Positions 44,920 through 54,820 of a DNA stretch of 64,000 bases are shown one piece after another. The stretch spans positions 42,779,744 to 42,843,743 of the forward strand of contig OW804096.1 of the NCBI GenBank assembly GCA_942159475.1, given 5' to 3'. The notes beneath the pieces are model-generated. The model saw only the letters and a program-made list of their open reading frames with translations. It had not been told where the DNA came from and did no database searches. The position numbers and the translations under genes were made by a program. Source of the DNA: Sthenelais limicola. Taxonomy: Eukaryota > Annelida > Polychaeta > Phyllodocida > Sigalionidae. Each line of letters begins with the position of its first letter. Positions within the stretch are counted from its first letter, which is position 1.

Positions 44920-47900
44920 GTAAGTATCCAACTTCATAATGGGAACATTTTGACTTGGAGGATACACTTAAGAGTTGCACTCTATACGGTATAAGTAGTA
45001 TAGTGGATTATGCATTTGTCTAAGGTGTGATGCCTTATTCCATGCATGGGTTATACGTGTTAACTGACGTGTTGGTTAAAGCTGTATTCTCAATTAACAA
45101 AACGAATGATTTTCTGCTTGTTGTTCCTTTCTTTTCCAACCCATAATTTGACCATATTGTCGAAGGTTCTTGCCCGGTTCCTTTTGCTACAGGGGCTCCT
45201 AAGAGTCCACATTTATATCGGTGCGACTCGCCGAAATCATTTCCTTACATATCATAAATCCAACCCTATAGGCCATAATATGAGTATATTTGGTGAGATA
45301 TGTCTTTTCGTAATAGCTGATAATGCAGCTTTAAAGGGGCGTGCAATATCACTCGCATTGCTGTGAAATGAGTGTGATATTCTTAAGCGAGGGAAACCAA
45401 CTTTTGTTACTGTAAATCCCAAAGATCCCGTTTCAGATCTATAAACAAGGGTTGGTGGTTTGTGACTGGAATGCCTAACTGTGGAGCTACAGTCTTATAG
45501 CAATAGTTGTACTATGTCATAACTTATATAATTCGATTTCTTCATGGCAGTTGGTTTGTGTCAACACTTGGTTGGTTTGTAATTTACCACCCATCACTGT
45601 CCACCTCATAACACTCAATACGATGGTTTCAGGTCCACGTACTTCTTTCTTCATGGAAGAGCTATAAAAAGAACTATTCCCGCCCAGGTGCCCAATACTA
45701 GACAATTACCGGTTCAGGGACCAACAAGGCCTGCTGGGGCTATTAAAACTATTTTCACGATAATGTGTTGGTATATTGAATCCTTTGGGGGTAAAGGTTC
45801 TGCATTAAGCTTATGTTTTTTCTTGAGATCAAACGACTTGTATTGAATATGTCTAGCCTTATGAACGGCTACTTTGGAGCTGTGGGTGGACTATAGGTAG
45901 GGTGGCTTCACGCGATATATTGACTGGCTTACTGTCTGGGTATTACCCGGACATATTGGCGGCAATGAATGGTCATCCGTTGGCTCCTTTCGTCTTTAAA
46001 TGTAGTGAAGACGAATACTTATACATGCACAGTTGGATTCCTAGATTCTTCATGGTGAACCATGTTACACATTGTTTCCTCAAGCGCATCGCTCTAGCCT
46101 CATGGCGTATGCGGAAAGATTAACATACGTTGTTTATAACCCCGCAAATGAATGGATATTTCCCCACCTTTTTGCATGTCTTCCGTGAATCAGCTTTGCG
46201 GCAAAATACACAACAAAAAAAACACCGGCAGAGTTCTCAATTTCCTCTGTCATCAATTGGTGTTTCTTAACTTTATATGAGTTGAACGAATTCTTACGAG
46301 TGATTCCTCGACACTAAACTTATAGGAATGGCGTTGAACAAGGCTGAAATCTCATGATCTGTGGCGAAAAGGGTGGATGCGCTTATACTCCCTCCTTTTG
46401 CTCACAATGAAGAGCACATACATGATCTTGAAACCCTAGTATTAATGAAATATTTCAGGCCTATTATTCTTGCAATCGCTGGCAAGCTGTCGCTGCATGT
46501 GTAGACTTCTCAGCTATTTGTCACAGGGCTCAGCCTGATTGCATTGCATGGAGTTCTTGTAACATGTGACATGTAACATGAGTGTTGGATACAAAGAAAC
46601 CACAACTGACAACTGAAATCAGGCCTTCGGATGTTTATTATGCATAAAAAGGTAATTCACTTGGGTGGTGCTTTCGTTCCGTCGGTATGGGACCACGGGC
46701 CAATTAATTCGATTGCGCAAACAATATTACAGGGGCCATAAGGCACGAGATTGAATTTATCTAGTTTTATGATGTGTCCAAGAAAATGTGAGCTGCTGAT
46801 TTAAATACGACGGAATAATATCCTCGAATATTAGACTAGTTTGCACACGAAATGTGCAGATGTGATTGAGTCAAATTCTGTATCTTGGTTCATGGATAGA
46901 ATTATAATTAAATACATTATTTGATCATTGGCTCTATCTTTGACCATCCAGCATTATTATATATATCTTGACTGGTGTCTGAAGCTCTAATAGTGAGACC
47001 GACCACTTGGTAGTGGACCACTATACTTGGGTAGTGACCAGTGCCATGACCACGAGGGGTTTCTCTTCCTGGTTTCCAGTCATTGTACTCCCATTGACCA
47101 ATGAGTTAAGCATATGGACTGGTATTGCTCTGCCAGGTCCTCTGGAGGGTCGCACCATTCCATATACTGTTGATTACATACATTGACCAGAAGCCTTTAG
47201 AAAATAAAAGTAACTGTGACACAAAGCGTCTGTGGACAATACTAATTGTATGCTTCAGTTCTGTTCAGCATCATATTATAGGAGATCTCTAAAATGAGAA
47301 CAGTTTTATAGGTTATCAACAGAGACCATCCAATATAGAGAGAATGGAAGTCGGTGCTAGTAATTGAATATTTATTCGACGAATTTCCGATATCAAAGCA
47401 GAATATTGAAATATTGAAATATGAATCTTCATCATTTTCTGAATCGCCTTAAAAAGGTTGGCTCAAAACAGCTTTGACGCATAATGGTATACGCGATCCA
47501 CAGGAATATATTCTATTCCTTCACTCCTTTACTGCACCGTATTGCACCCGTTTATCATACAGCATGGGCATAATATAAATATGAGGGTATCAAAAAGATA
47601 AGAGACTCACAATTCTGCACTTTCAGAAATATTCTGGTTGGTGCAGCAATATCTGAAACGTACATCTGAAGCAGTTCATGTGATACATTGCCCCTGTAAT
47701 ATTGAGGACTGATAGCAGTTCATGTAATACATTGAGCATGGGTTTAGTTGGGAAAGTTGTTTGCAAGGGCATGTAAATATTTCATTAATCTCCACGTAAC
47801 GCAGCGAGATAGAGAAACTGCATACATCAAGACAAACAAAGGTGGGTTTCAGTGTCTGACTATAGACTAGTATTTGCTGAAAAGTCAAACTCAGACAACT

Positions 47901-48967
47901 CTTTGGTAAATTAATATTTATGTGCAAGAGCGTTTCGATATTTACCCTTTAACCACATTTTAATTCCTTTCAGTTATTTGTATGGAATGGCTTATTTCTT
48001 TACTAAAAGGTACACACCCTCTATCATCAGCTCAAATATATAACATATATATAATATACCCCTATATTGCCGTGACATTCCTTAAGCATCCTGGCAATAA
48101 TGTTTAAGAATCTTTGAAATAACTTATAAAAGGTAATTTAAGCACGTAGTCACTAAGGCCATATTGCTCCAACTTTATCTTAAAAAAATAACTGCAACGA
48201 ATGAATAGCAGCAAATGAAAGTTATTCAGGCAAGCATTGATGTATACATCTTAAAGTGGCTCAAAGAGCTCAAAGATTCAAGTCAGATTTGAGGACTCTG
48301 TGGTTTTTAATTCAGGTTCCTCTGGTATTCCACCTGCTCTACTACAGTGCCGATAGGCACCAGCCAATGGGATTAATCCTAACATGGTGTGGCACCATAT
48401 AAACTCTTAAGCCTAATCCCACTCTCAATCTTCCTATATGTTTAGGCTGAAGAAGAACGCTGAGAAATGATGCATCTATCTCCCCATGCTTCGTATACTT
48501 TAAACAATGCTTTACAAGCAAATTGCAATCACCAACTTCGCCATATAAATCAGTATTATGTATATCATGAATGGAACCTTCTTGAGATGTATTACAGAAT
48601 CAAATCCTGCTGTCTGCAATTTACAATACAGAAGAAAGTGGAGTTGATAATAATGAATATGAAAACTACTGGCTGAGAAAAGGCAAGCAGCTATTCTATA
48701 AGAATTAGAAATCTGATGAAGGACAAGGTATTATCTGCAGAAGAGGTGGCAAAGTGTTTCATATTCTTTGTGCCTGCATGCGAGTAAATTTGAAACCGAA
48801 AGAAAAACGAGCTTTCGACGGACATCTAAGAGCAAACTCATAGAAACCTCTCACTGCTAATGCATATCCCAGTGTATTACAATGAGTATTTCATCCTGTA
48901 TAGGAATCAGAGGTAGCATTAGGACATTCTAAACCTTTGGCTAAATGAAGATGTGGGAGCTAAGCGT
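44920..48967. other. Probable intron of the receptor gene, no further exon found
   Basis: A plus-strand search for the next cys-loop receptor block (W..Y.L.W.P..Y) found nothing. Direct repeats AGCAGTTCATGTGATACATTG/AGCAGTTCATGTAATACATTG lie at about 47671 and 47712. A 73-codon frame at 45902-46123 has no recognisable domain. Confidence 0.45.
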
Positions 48968-49300
48968 TCAAGAAGGCAAGTGCCTCCATCGATTAAGTCG
49001 ATGGAATATTAGCCTGTGCATGCCCTCTGGACACGCCACATTTTCTCCATTGACATTTAACATGATATCGGTTCTATCACAAGCAAATAGAATGTTGTGT
49101 GAATAGGGAAGCGAACTCTGTCTCACGCGTGAGGAGCCATCGTCTCCGGTAACTTGGCAAAGGTCATGCACGAAAATCAAATTGGTCAATGTTAGAATAT
49201 TAGTCTTGGACATGAAATACTCGTGTTTGCCTGTTTGCCTGCGTTTTACATATACCATTAAAAGCTCTGAGTCGAGATCGAATCTATAACATCTTCCCAT
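48968..49300 (-). CDS. Unidentified 110-codon frame, possible exon
   Basis: The minus frame opens MGRCYRFDLDSELLMVYVKR directly after an acceptor-like CATTGTTTTAG, and includes NILTLTNLIFVHDLCQVTGD and NVNGENVACPEG. The local composition is less AT-rich than its surroundings. No family is recognised and no donor is obvious at its end, so a chance frame is quite possible. Confidence 0.2.
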   Translation of the reverse strand: MGRCYRFDLDSELLMVYVKRRQTGKHEYFMSKTNILTLTNLIFVHDLCQVTGDDGSSRVRQSSLPYSHNILFACDRTDIMLNVNGENVACPEGMHRLIFHRLNRWRHLPS

Positions 49301-49675
49301 CTAAAACAATGATTTCTCTAGCTTCATCTTGCTTGCTAAAGGGAGTGTATACACTAAATGGATTGGTAGGTATAAAATGAAAGCATATAATTATTATATA
49401 TTCTGTCATCTTATGACTGTTTTTACCCAATGAGATTTACCTTATAAGTAAAGAATATTCTTTAGAGTCATTCTCTATAAGAGAAGGCAATACCAATGGC
49501 GCAGCTGAAACTGTCTGAGGGCCACAGTGATCGGGTTCTTATATAACAGAGGGGTCTGATCCCTTTATAGAGCTCTTTCTCCTACGATGTAAATGGTATG
49601 TCGAGCCTGTCTGAAGTCACTGCTCCTTTGATCTCAGTGACCTTTTAGCTAGTTGCGTCGTCTAGTTGCTACCAA

Positions 49676-50269
49676 GTGAAACCTATTCCGAAGGACGGCA
49701 ATACTAAATTATTTAACAACCTGAGACCGATAGCTATCGTCCCGATAATGTCCAAACTTATTGAAAGAATTATATGTAAATCTTTGGTTGAACATATGGA
49801 GGGCAATAACTTATTCTCTGATAAGCAAGGAGGTTTTAGAGCGGGTCATTCAACCAATATTAGTCTATTTGACTTCCTCACCCCAGTAGTTAAGGGTCTG
49901 GATAGAGGTGAATGTACCACAGCCTGCTACTATGACATATCCAAAGCTTTTAACAGTATTGACCATCAAGTTCTTAGACGAAAATTATCTTTTTATCAGA
50001 TTCATCCTAAACTGATCAGGATCATAGAGAATTACCTTCAAAACAGACAACAACAAAGGGTACTGAATGGATTTATCTCTGATACCAAATTGATAAATAG
50101 AGGCGTGCCCCAAGGGAGTCACCTGGGACCTCTAATTTTTCTAATATACATTAATGATCTCCCCTCATGTATAGATAATGTGGATCATGGAAATAATGAT
50201 CTGAACATCTCACTTTACGCAGATGACACTGCCTTAACAGTAACGGGCCTAATCTTGATGACTGTCTAA
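49676..50269 (+). pseudogene. LINE reverse transcriptase, N-terminal frame (truncated)
   Basis: Opens VKPIPKDGNTKLFNNLRPIA, the RT-0/1 region of LINE polymerases. Block A is YYDISKAFNSIDHQVL, the primer-grip/B region is GVPQGSHLGPLIFLIYINDL, and the catalytic box is YADDTAL near residue 181. The endonuclease domain and start of the polyprotein are missing. A frameshift of one or two bases shortly after the YADD box (between about 50240 and 50260) produces the stop at 50267-50269; coding continues in another frame. Confidence 0.9.
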
Positions 50270-51021
50270 CCATATGTCAAAATGCAGCCTCAACAATAAA
50301 TAATTGGATGAAGGCAAATGGCCTCTTATTGAATTGGAAGAAATCCCAGCTTCAAATTATTGGCACAAGAGCATCTCTTAAAAAAATTAATTTCAACCAA
50401 CTAAGAAAGATCTATATAAACGGTTCAGAAATTACAAACAGTAAGATAGTAAGATATTTAGGGTTCAAAATAGATCGACTGTTAAGCATGAACGATCATA
50501 TGAACAAACTGAAAATCTCAGTATTACACAAAATGACCCAATTTAGAAAAATCAGGGGCTATATTACAATCAAGATGGCGCGTAAAATATTAAAAACGCA
50601 CATCCTATCAATTCTTGAATATGGTGTAGTCTTTCTGAGTATGGCAAATGCCAACATTAAAAATAAACTCGAGAGGCTTCTGATAAGGGCCATCAAACTT
50701 GTGTATAAGAATGATCACAGAAATACAGACGAACTAAGAATTGAGTGTAACATCAACTCTCTAGAAAAAAGGGGTAAAATTGCCTTATTAGGGATTATGT
50801 ACCAAAAGAAAAATGATCCTCTTTATTGTCAAAACATGCCAAGAGAGACCAGGCTTGCAGACGGGCAGGTCTTAAAGATCCATAGGCCTAATAGAGAAAA
50901 ATATAGGCAGACCCCCCACTTTATCGGTCCTACCCTATGGAATAACCTTCCAGCTAATTACCGTAAATTAGATTGGAAAATCCTCAAAACATCATTGAAG
51001 GTCAATAATGATCTAATATAG
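50270..51021 (+). pseudogene. LINE reverse transcriptase, thumb and C-terminal frame
   Basis: In the shifted frame the sequence continues PNLDDCLTICQNAASTINNW and then NGLLLNWKKSQ, the thumb motif normally 20-30 residues after YADD. RYLGFKIDRLLSMNDHM is the conserved LGxxxD block and FIGPTLWNNLP...LKTSLK the conserved C-terminal end. The stop at 51019-51021 is the natural end of the LINE ORF. No other stop breaks this part, so the copy is fairly young apart from the frameshift and 5' truncation. Confidence 0.88.
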
Positions 51022-51545
51022 GTCTCGAATTGATATAAATGTGATTTTCAGAAATATTGAAATTGTCCTAGTTCTGGTCAACGAGGGGCCTCAACGGACA
51101 CAAATTGATAGAAATGTACATGTGAAACTGTATGATAAATGTCCTTCTATTATAAGGAACCTCCTGTAATAAGACAGGAAAATCTCTAATTTGGGAGACA
51201 AATATAACTTGCTGTATGATCTGTTTTTTATGCCAATGTGTACTTTTATTCTATTACTGTATGGTCGAAAAAAAACAAAAAACTCAAAAATATCAAAACT
51301 TACAATAATATTGTTAGTTAAGCATATGAAAACATGAAATTGGGTATATCTAGAATGAAATTGATCTGCCAGGAGTAAATAAACATGCGTATGTCCTCCT
51401 GCAATGTAATTCCTATGAAGTTAAAAAGTTAAAAAAACTAAAATATATAAAGGTATAATTATGAAATTTTTGAACTGTGTATCATGAGATTATTGGGTTT
51501 GCCTGAAAATGTTTACGCAATAAAATTTATTTAAAAAAAAAAAAA

Positions 51546-51900
51546 TGTCAGGCTTCCTGTACTTGTTAAATGGTTAATTCACGACTTTTACTTAAATCAA
51601 GGCATAGATCGCGTTTTAAAATGCAATCTAAGCTGAGGGTTTAAGCAAACAGAGGATTATATTCACTTTAGAATTGATTTCCAAATAATTCTCAAGTTTT
51701 TTTACATCAATGGGACTCTCCACAAATATTCCTAACCTTTATTATCATTCTGTTTAGGGGTCTATTTAATCGATTTGTAGTGATGCATGCACTCACAGCT
51801 TTGTACATTCCATCACAGCTAATCTTACAAATGATAATAAGGCTATACCACAATTAGGTCACTTGGGAATACATTTCTTGTGTTTCAGTATATTCATGTA
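51546..51900. other. Short intergenic stretch after the LINE
   Basis: No gene or repeat recognised. It ends at the inverted words that open the next promoter-like block. Confidence 0.4.
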
Positions 51901-52014
51901 TTATACCACGATCGGGGGTTGTACACGCTGCAAATGAGTGAATACCTGCTATCATGTATTGTTAAATCGATCCACGCGTGACAATATGACGTTTTTTTAA
52001 GCCTCATTATAACA

Positions 52015-52127
52015 ACGCTCCCTATTGGTTGACGTTTCGCTCGCTCATGACGTCACGCCCATTCGTCCCTCATTGATTAGCCAATCAGCTATACGCTTGT
52101 CTAGCGCTTTGGCATAAAAAAAACAAT
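52015..52127 (+). promoter_or_regulatory. Promoter-like cluster: two CCAAT boxes, CRE, CpGs, TATA-like run
   Basis: CCTATTGGTT (inverted CCAAT) at 52021-52030, ATGACGTCAC (consensus cAMP-response element) at 52047-52056, AGCCAATCAG (CCAAT) at 52079-52088, and GCATAAAAAAAA at 52113-52123. CpG dinucleotides are dense compared with the rest of the window. An ATATGGCGG word follows, like a YY1/start-site motif. CCAAT plus CRE spacing is that of an animal housekeeping promoter; activity is inferred. Confidence 0.4.
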
Positions 52128-52153
52128 ATGGCGGATCATTGGAGAGAAGCAAG
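52128..52153 (+). CDS. Candidate short first coding exon (MADHWREA...)
   Basis: The ATG at 52128 has A at -3 and G at +4 and reads MADHWREA plus two bases, ending AAG/GTAAAT, an acceptable 5' splice site. Its position directly after the promoter-like cluster is the main support. The phase fits the acceptor at 52847. Very short, so chance is a serious alternative. Confidence 0.25.
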
Positions 52154-52202
52154 GTAAATAAATACTTTGTTTCTCCAATTTATCTTATAATATAAGATCG
52201 TG

Positions 52203-52384
52203 GTATAAAAATAGGATGTAACTCGGTTAGTTTCTGACTTACTGTACACGATGGCCACTCGTTTTTTTCGACCAGGGATTTCACGAGAAGCCGCAGGCTT
52301 CGAGTGAAATCCCTGGTCGAAAAAAACTTGTGACCATCGTATACAGTAAGTCAGAAACCAACCTCGTTACATCCTATCATATTA
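52203..52384. repeat. Large compound hairpin, about 180 bp
   Basis: Outer arms AGGATGTAACTCGGTTAGTT (52213 on) and AACCAACCTCGTTACATCCT are complementary with few mismatches; TTTCTGACTTACTGTA pairs exactly with TACAGTAAGTCAGAAA. The inner stem TTTTTTTCGACCAGGGATTT/AAATCCCTGGTCGAAAAAAA is perfect, with the apex GAAGCCGCAGGCTTC at 52287-52301. Confidence 0.9.
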
Positions 52385-52847
52385 TAGATTGTCAGTATGT
52401 TTCACTTTGAGAGCATCTAATTGGCAGAAGTGGCCTGAAACTAGTTTTCTATCGGGCAGATCAGTTCTAATCACAGATTTGCATGATACAGTCCAATTTC
52501 GAGTCTATTTGGGTGCATCTATCACCGGAAATCATGTCGAAGTAGTCCTAAGCCCATATGACCCTATAACCTAGGTATCTCATGACCTATCGGAGATGTC
52601 ATTATCTCCTACTTTACCAACTCTAAGCAAGTTATACCAACTTAATATTGCGCTTTTTATAGCACTTCTTATGTCCAAAATATAACAATTCTGTGTGTAT
52701 TGTTTTACTTTCTGCTACAACTGTATAAACCCCATATAATCAAACCAAATGTATGGGTACTGTTTTGAGCACGCCCTCTTTGGTTCTGCCGTTAGGGCTA
52801 CTGCTTGGAATACAAAGTGGCTACAATAATATTATATATTTTATCAG

Positions 52848-53137
52848 GCCAAGGGTGGTTACATTTCAAATCAGGGATTACTCTTGTCTTTCCACTTCCC
52901 TGGATCTGGTCAGTGCGGTGGCAATCGTTGTCATCAGATCGCAACTACCTCTGGAATATATATGGACAAGGGAACGAAGGGGATTATGTAGTAGCCCCCT
53001 TGTTTATGTGCATAGGCCTTGTCACGGGCCTGATATCACAGAAGATACAGTCTGAAATGTTTGTCCACCAAGTGCCAGAAAGGGGTGTATATGTAATGTG
53101 TCCCGGAACTAGGAGATTATTGAGCAAATATGTACAG
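52848..53137 (+). CDS. Candidate exon, family unknown
   Basis: Preceded by a good acceptor (ATATATTTTATCAG, AG at 52846-52847) and containing a consensus donor TACAG/GTGAGA after 53137. Two frames are open: one through to the donor (GQGWLHFKSGITLVFP... to RRLLSKYVQ), the other ending at a TGA near 53055 (RPRVVTFQIRDYSCLSTSLD...), which is the one in phase with the 52128 exon. Local DNA is GC-richer than its flanks. No domain recognised in either. Confidence 0.2.
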
Positions 53138-54760
53138 GTGAGACTTATGATGGCCATATTTGCAGCGAGTGGGTCGGACTCAATGTCGACATGCCTTTGA
53201 ATAGCCAGAGCTGAAACCCCTGCATTCACAGCGTAGGCTGCAAATGCCTTTCTTCCTTTCTTTGGTTGAGCTGAGTAACAGCTGTTTTTGTATCACTCAT
53301 GTAGAGGAAAATAAAGAATCCGGCATAGTATCCTACTTCGGTGTGAAGCTAATAACGTTCAGCGATCTTACATTCATTCCTTATATAACCAGACAGACTG
53401 ATAATAAAGTCGGATTATGAATAACATGAACCATATAAAGGAAGATTAATCGACCATGTCCCGTCTATGAGGCATATGGTAGATGTAACCAGAACTTTGT
53501 CCTATCAGTGAATCTGACTTAAGTGATTGAGGCCATGTGGATTAATCTAGCATAGCTAGTCTACATAGTTTATGTTAGTGCCAAATGAGCTCTTGTTATA
53601 TCATAATATATACCAAACGAATGCTTTGTTCGTCCTCTTTTTAGTCCATATAGGTTACCAGAAATGGCGTGGGTCATTTATGTCCAGACCTATTCATGCA
53701 TAGCCCAAATGAGCCTAGCAAGCTGTTTACCTAAAGGAAGCTGGCACTGTTAGTATTCCATCCACAGCAGCTATTATATTAGACAGGTGCAGCAACATCA
53801 ATTAGCAAATTGTCATGCTGTTGGGTCCTCCCTGTGGACGTCGAATGCCACCATACCGTTTATATTTATGAATATAATCACGCAACAATATTACATAGGA
53901 TCTAACATGCAGGAATAGGCACCTGTCACTTATTATGTCCTGATGTGGTTTAGACAATGCGCCTGGGTGCAACCACACCAATCGATTTGTATATATAGTC
54001 TTTGTTCGATTGACATAACCCATGAAATATTTGTATATGGAGATACCCATTATTTGGTAGGTTTCACGATGGTCTTCATACATTCCCTTCCGATGTTTAG
54101 TCGTAACCTGATGCTATGTGCATGTGGCAGAATGATTTGAAAGGTTATAGCAATAATAATAACGGAAAATAGTTCCTGTTGTACCCTGGGTTGCACACGC
54201 ATGAAGTTAGATTCGCACTTAGTTTATTCCATGATTCCTCTTGAATGACAAGCTGTGCGGAACTGTGTCAAATATGTGTATTCATTAAAAGAGAGGAATC
54301 AGAGGAGTCTTCCATAAGATTAACCTAGATGGCTTCATTATGAGCTGGGGTTTAGTAGCTTATAGTGAGCCCATATCATGTTGTCATATTATGTGCGTCA
54401 TCCTCTGCTTCATCCTGAAGCACAGCGAATGTGACAAGAAGAACTTTAGAACATGAATAAGTATGTCTAAAGGTCTCACAATAATTTTAGATTATATACA
54501 TAAGATGTTGACCATTACTTTGATATTAACAAAATAAAGACAATGAATATATCAAAATGTCCATGTAAGAGATGTCATATATAAAAATAATAGCAATAAT
54601 TTATTACTTGGAAAGATTTTTGTTCCTGACTCAGTAGAACGATATAATATATAATATATCTGTAGCATGCTTGAAAACCTCCCTTATGCTGGGGAAGTCG
54701 CCTTGTTGCGATCACATGATTGAATAAAAGGCTTATCAATCAATCAAACGACCAAAAATC
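53138..54760. other. Intergenic or intronic DNA, nothing recognised
   Basis: No exon with family resemblance, no RNA gene and no paired repeat ends were found. Confidence 0.4.
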
Positions 54761-54820
54761 AAACGATTTACCTAAATCTCGAATATACTATAGTATATTC
54801 GAGATTTAGTTAAATCGTTT
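54761..54820. repeat. 60-bp near-perfect palindrome
   Basis: AAACGATTTA(C)CTAAATCTC runs into GAATATACTATAGTATATTC and back out as GAGATTTAG(T)TAAATCGTTT. The whole 60 bp is symmetric with one mismatch and essentially no loop, unlike the loop-bearing hairpins elsewhere in the window. Confidence 0.9.

Larger units (their letters stand above)
49670..51545 (+). mobile_element. 5'-truncated non-LTR retrotransposon (LINE, CR1/Jockey-like)
   Basis: The copy starts abruptly inside the RT domain and ends with AATAAA (51519-51524) followed eight bases later by a poly A tract (51533-51545), the hallmark of target-primed insertion with 5' truncation. It contains RT, thumb and C-terminal coding blocks (see the two frames) and about 500 bp of 3' UTR. 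No clear target-site duplication could be matched at the two edges. The plus-strand orientation is the same as the receptor gene, so it may sit within that gene's intron. Confidence 0.9.
51901..52208. repeat. Segment bounded by 13-bp inverted repeats
   Basis: TTATACCACGATC (51901-51913) and GATCGTGGTATAA (52196-52208) are exact complements enclosing about 280 bp of CpG-rich promoter-like DNA. Immediately to the right is the large 52.2-kb hairpin. The inverted words could be ends of a MITE that carries the CRE/CCAAT cluster. Confidence 0.4.

Noticed and set aside
45902..46123. Further exon of the cys-loop receptor (DEYLYMHSWIPRFF)
   Set aside because: Superficial similarity to the W..P..Y region, but it lacks the expected spacing and conserved residues and has no splice acceptor in phase 0.
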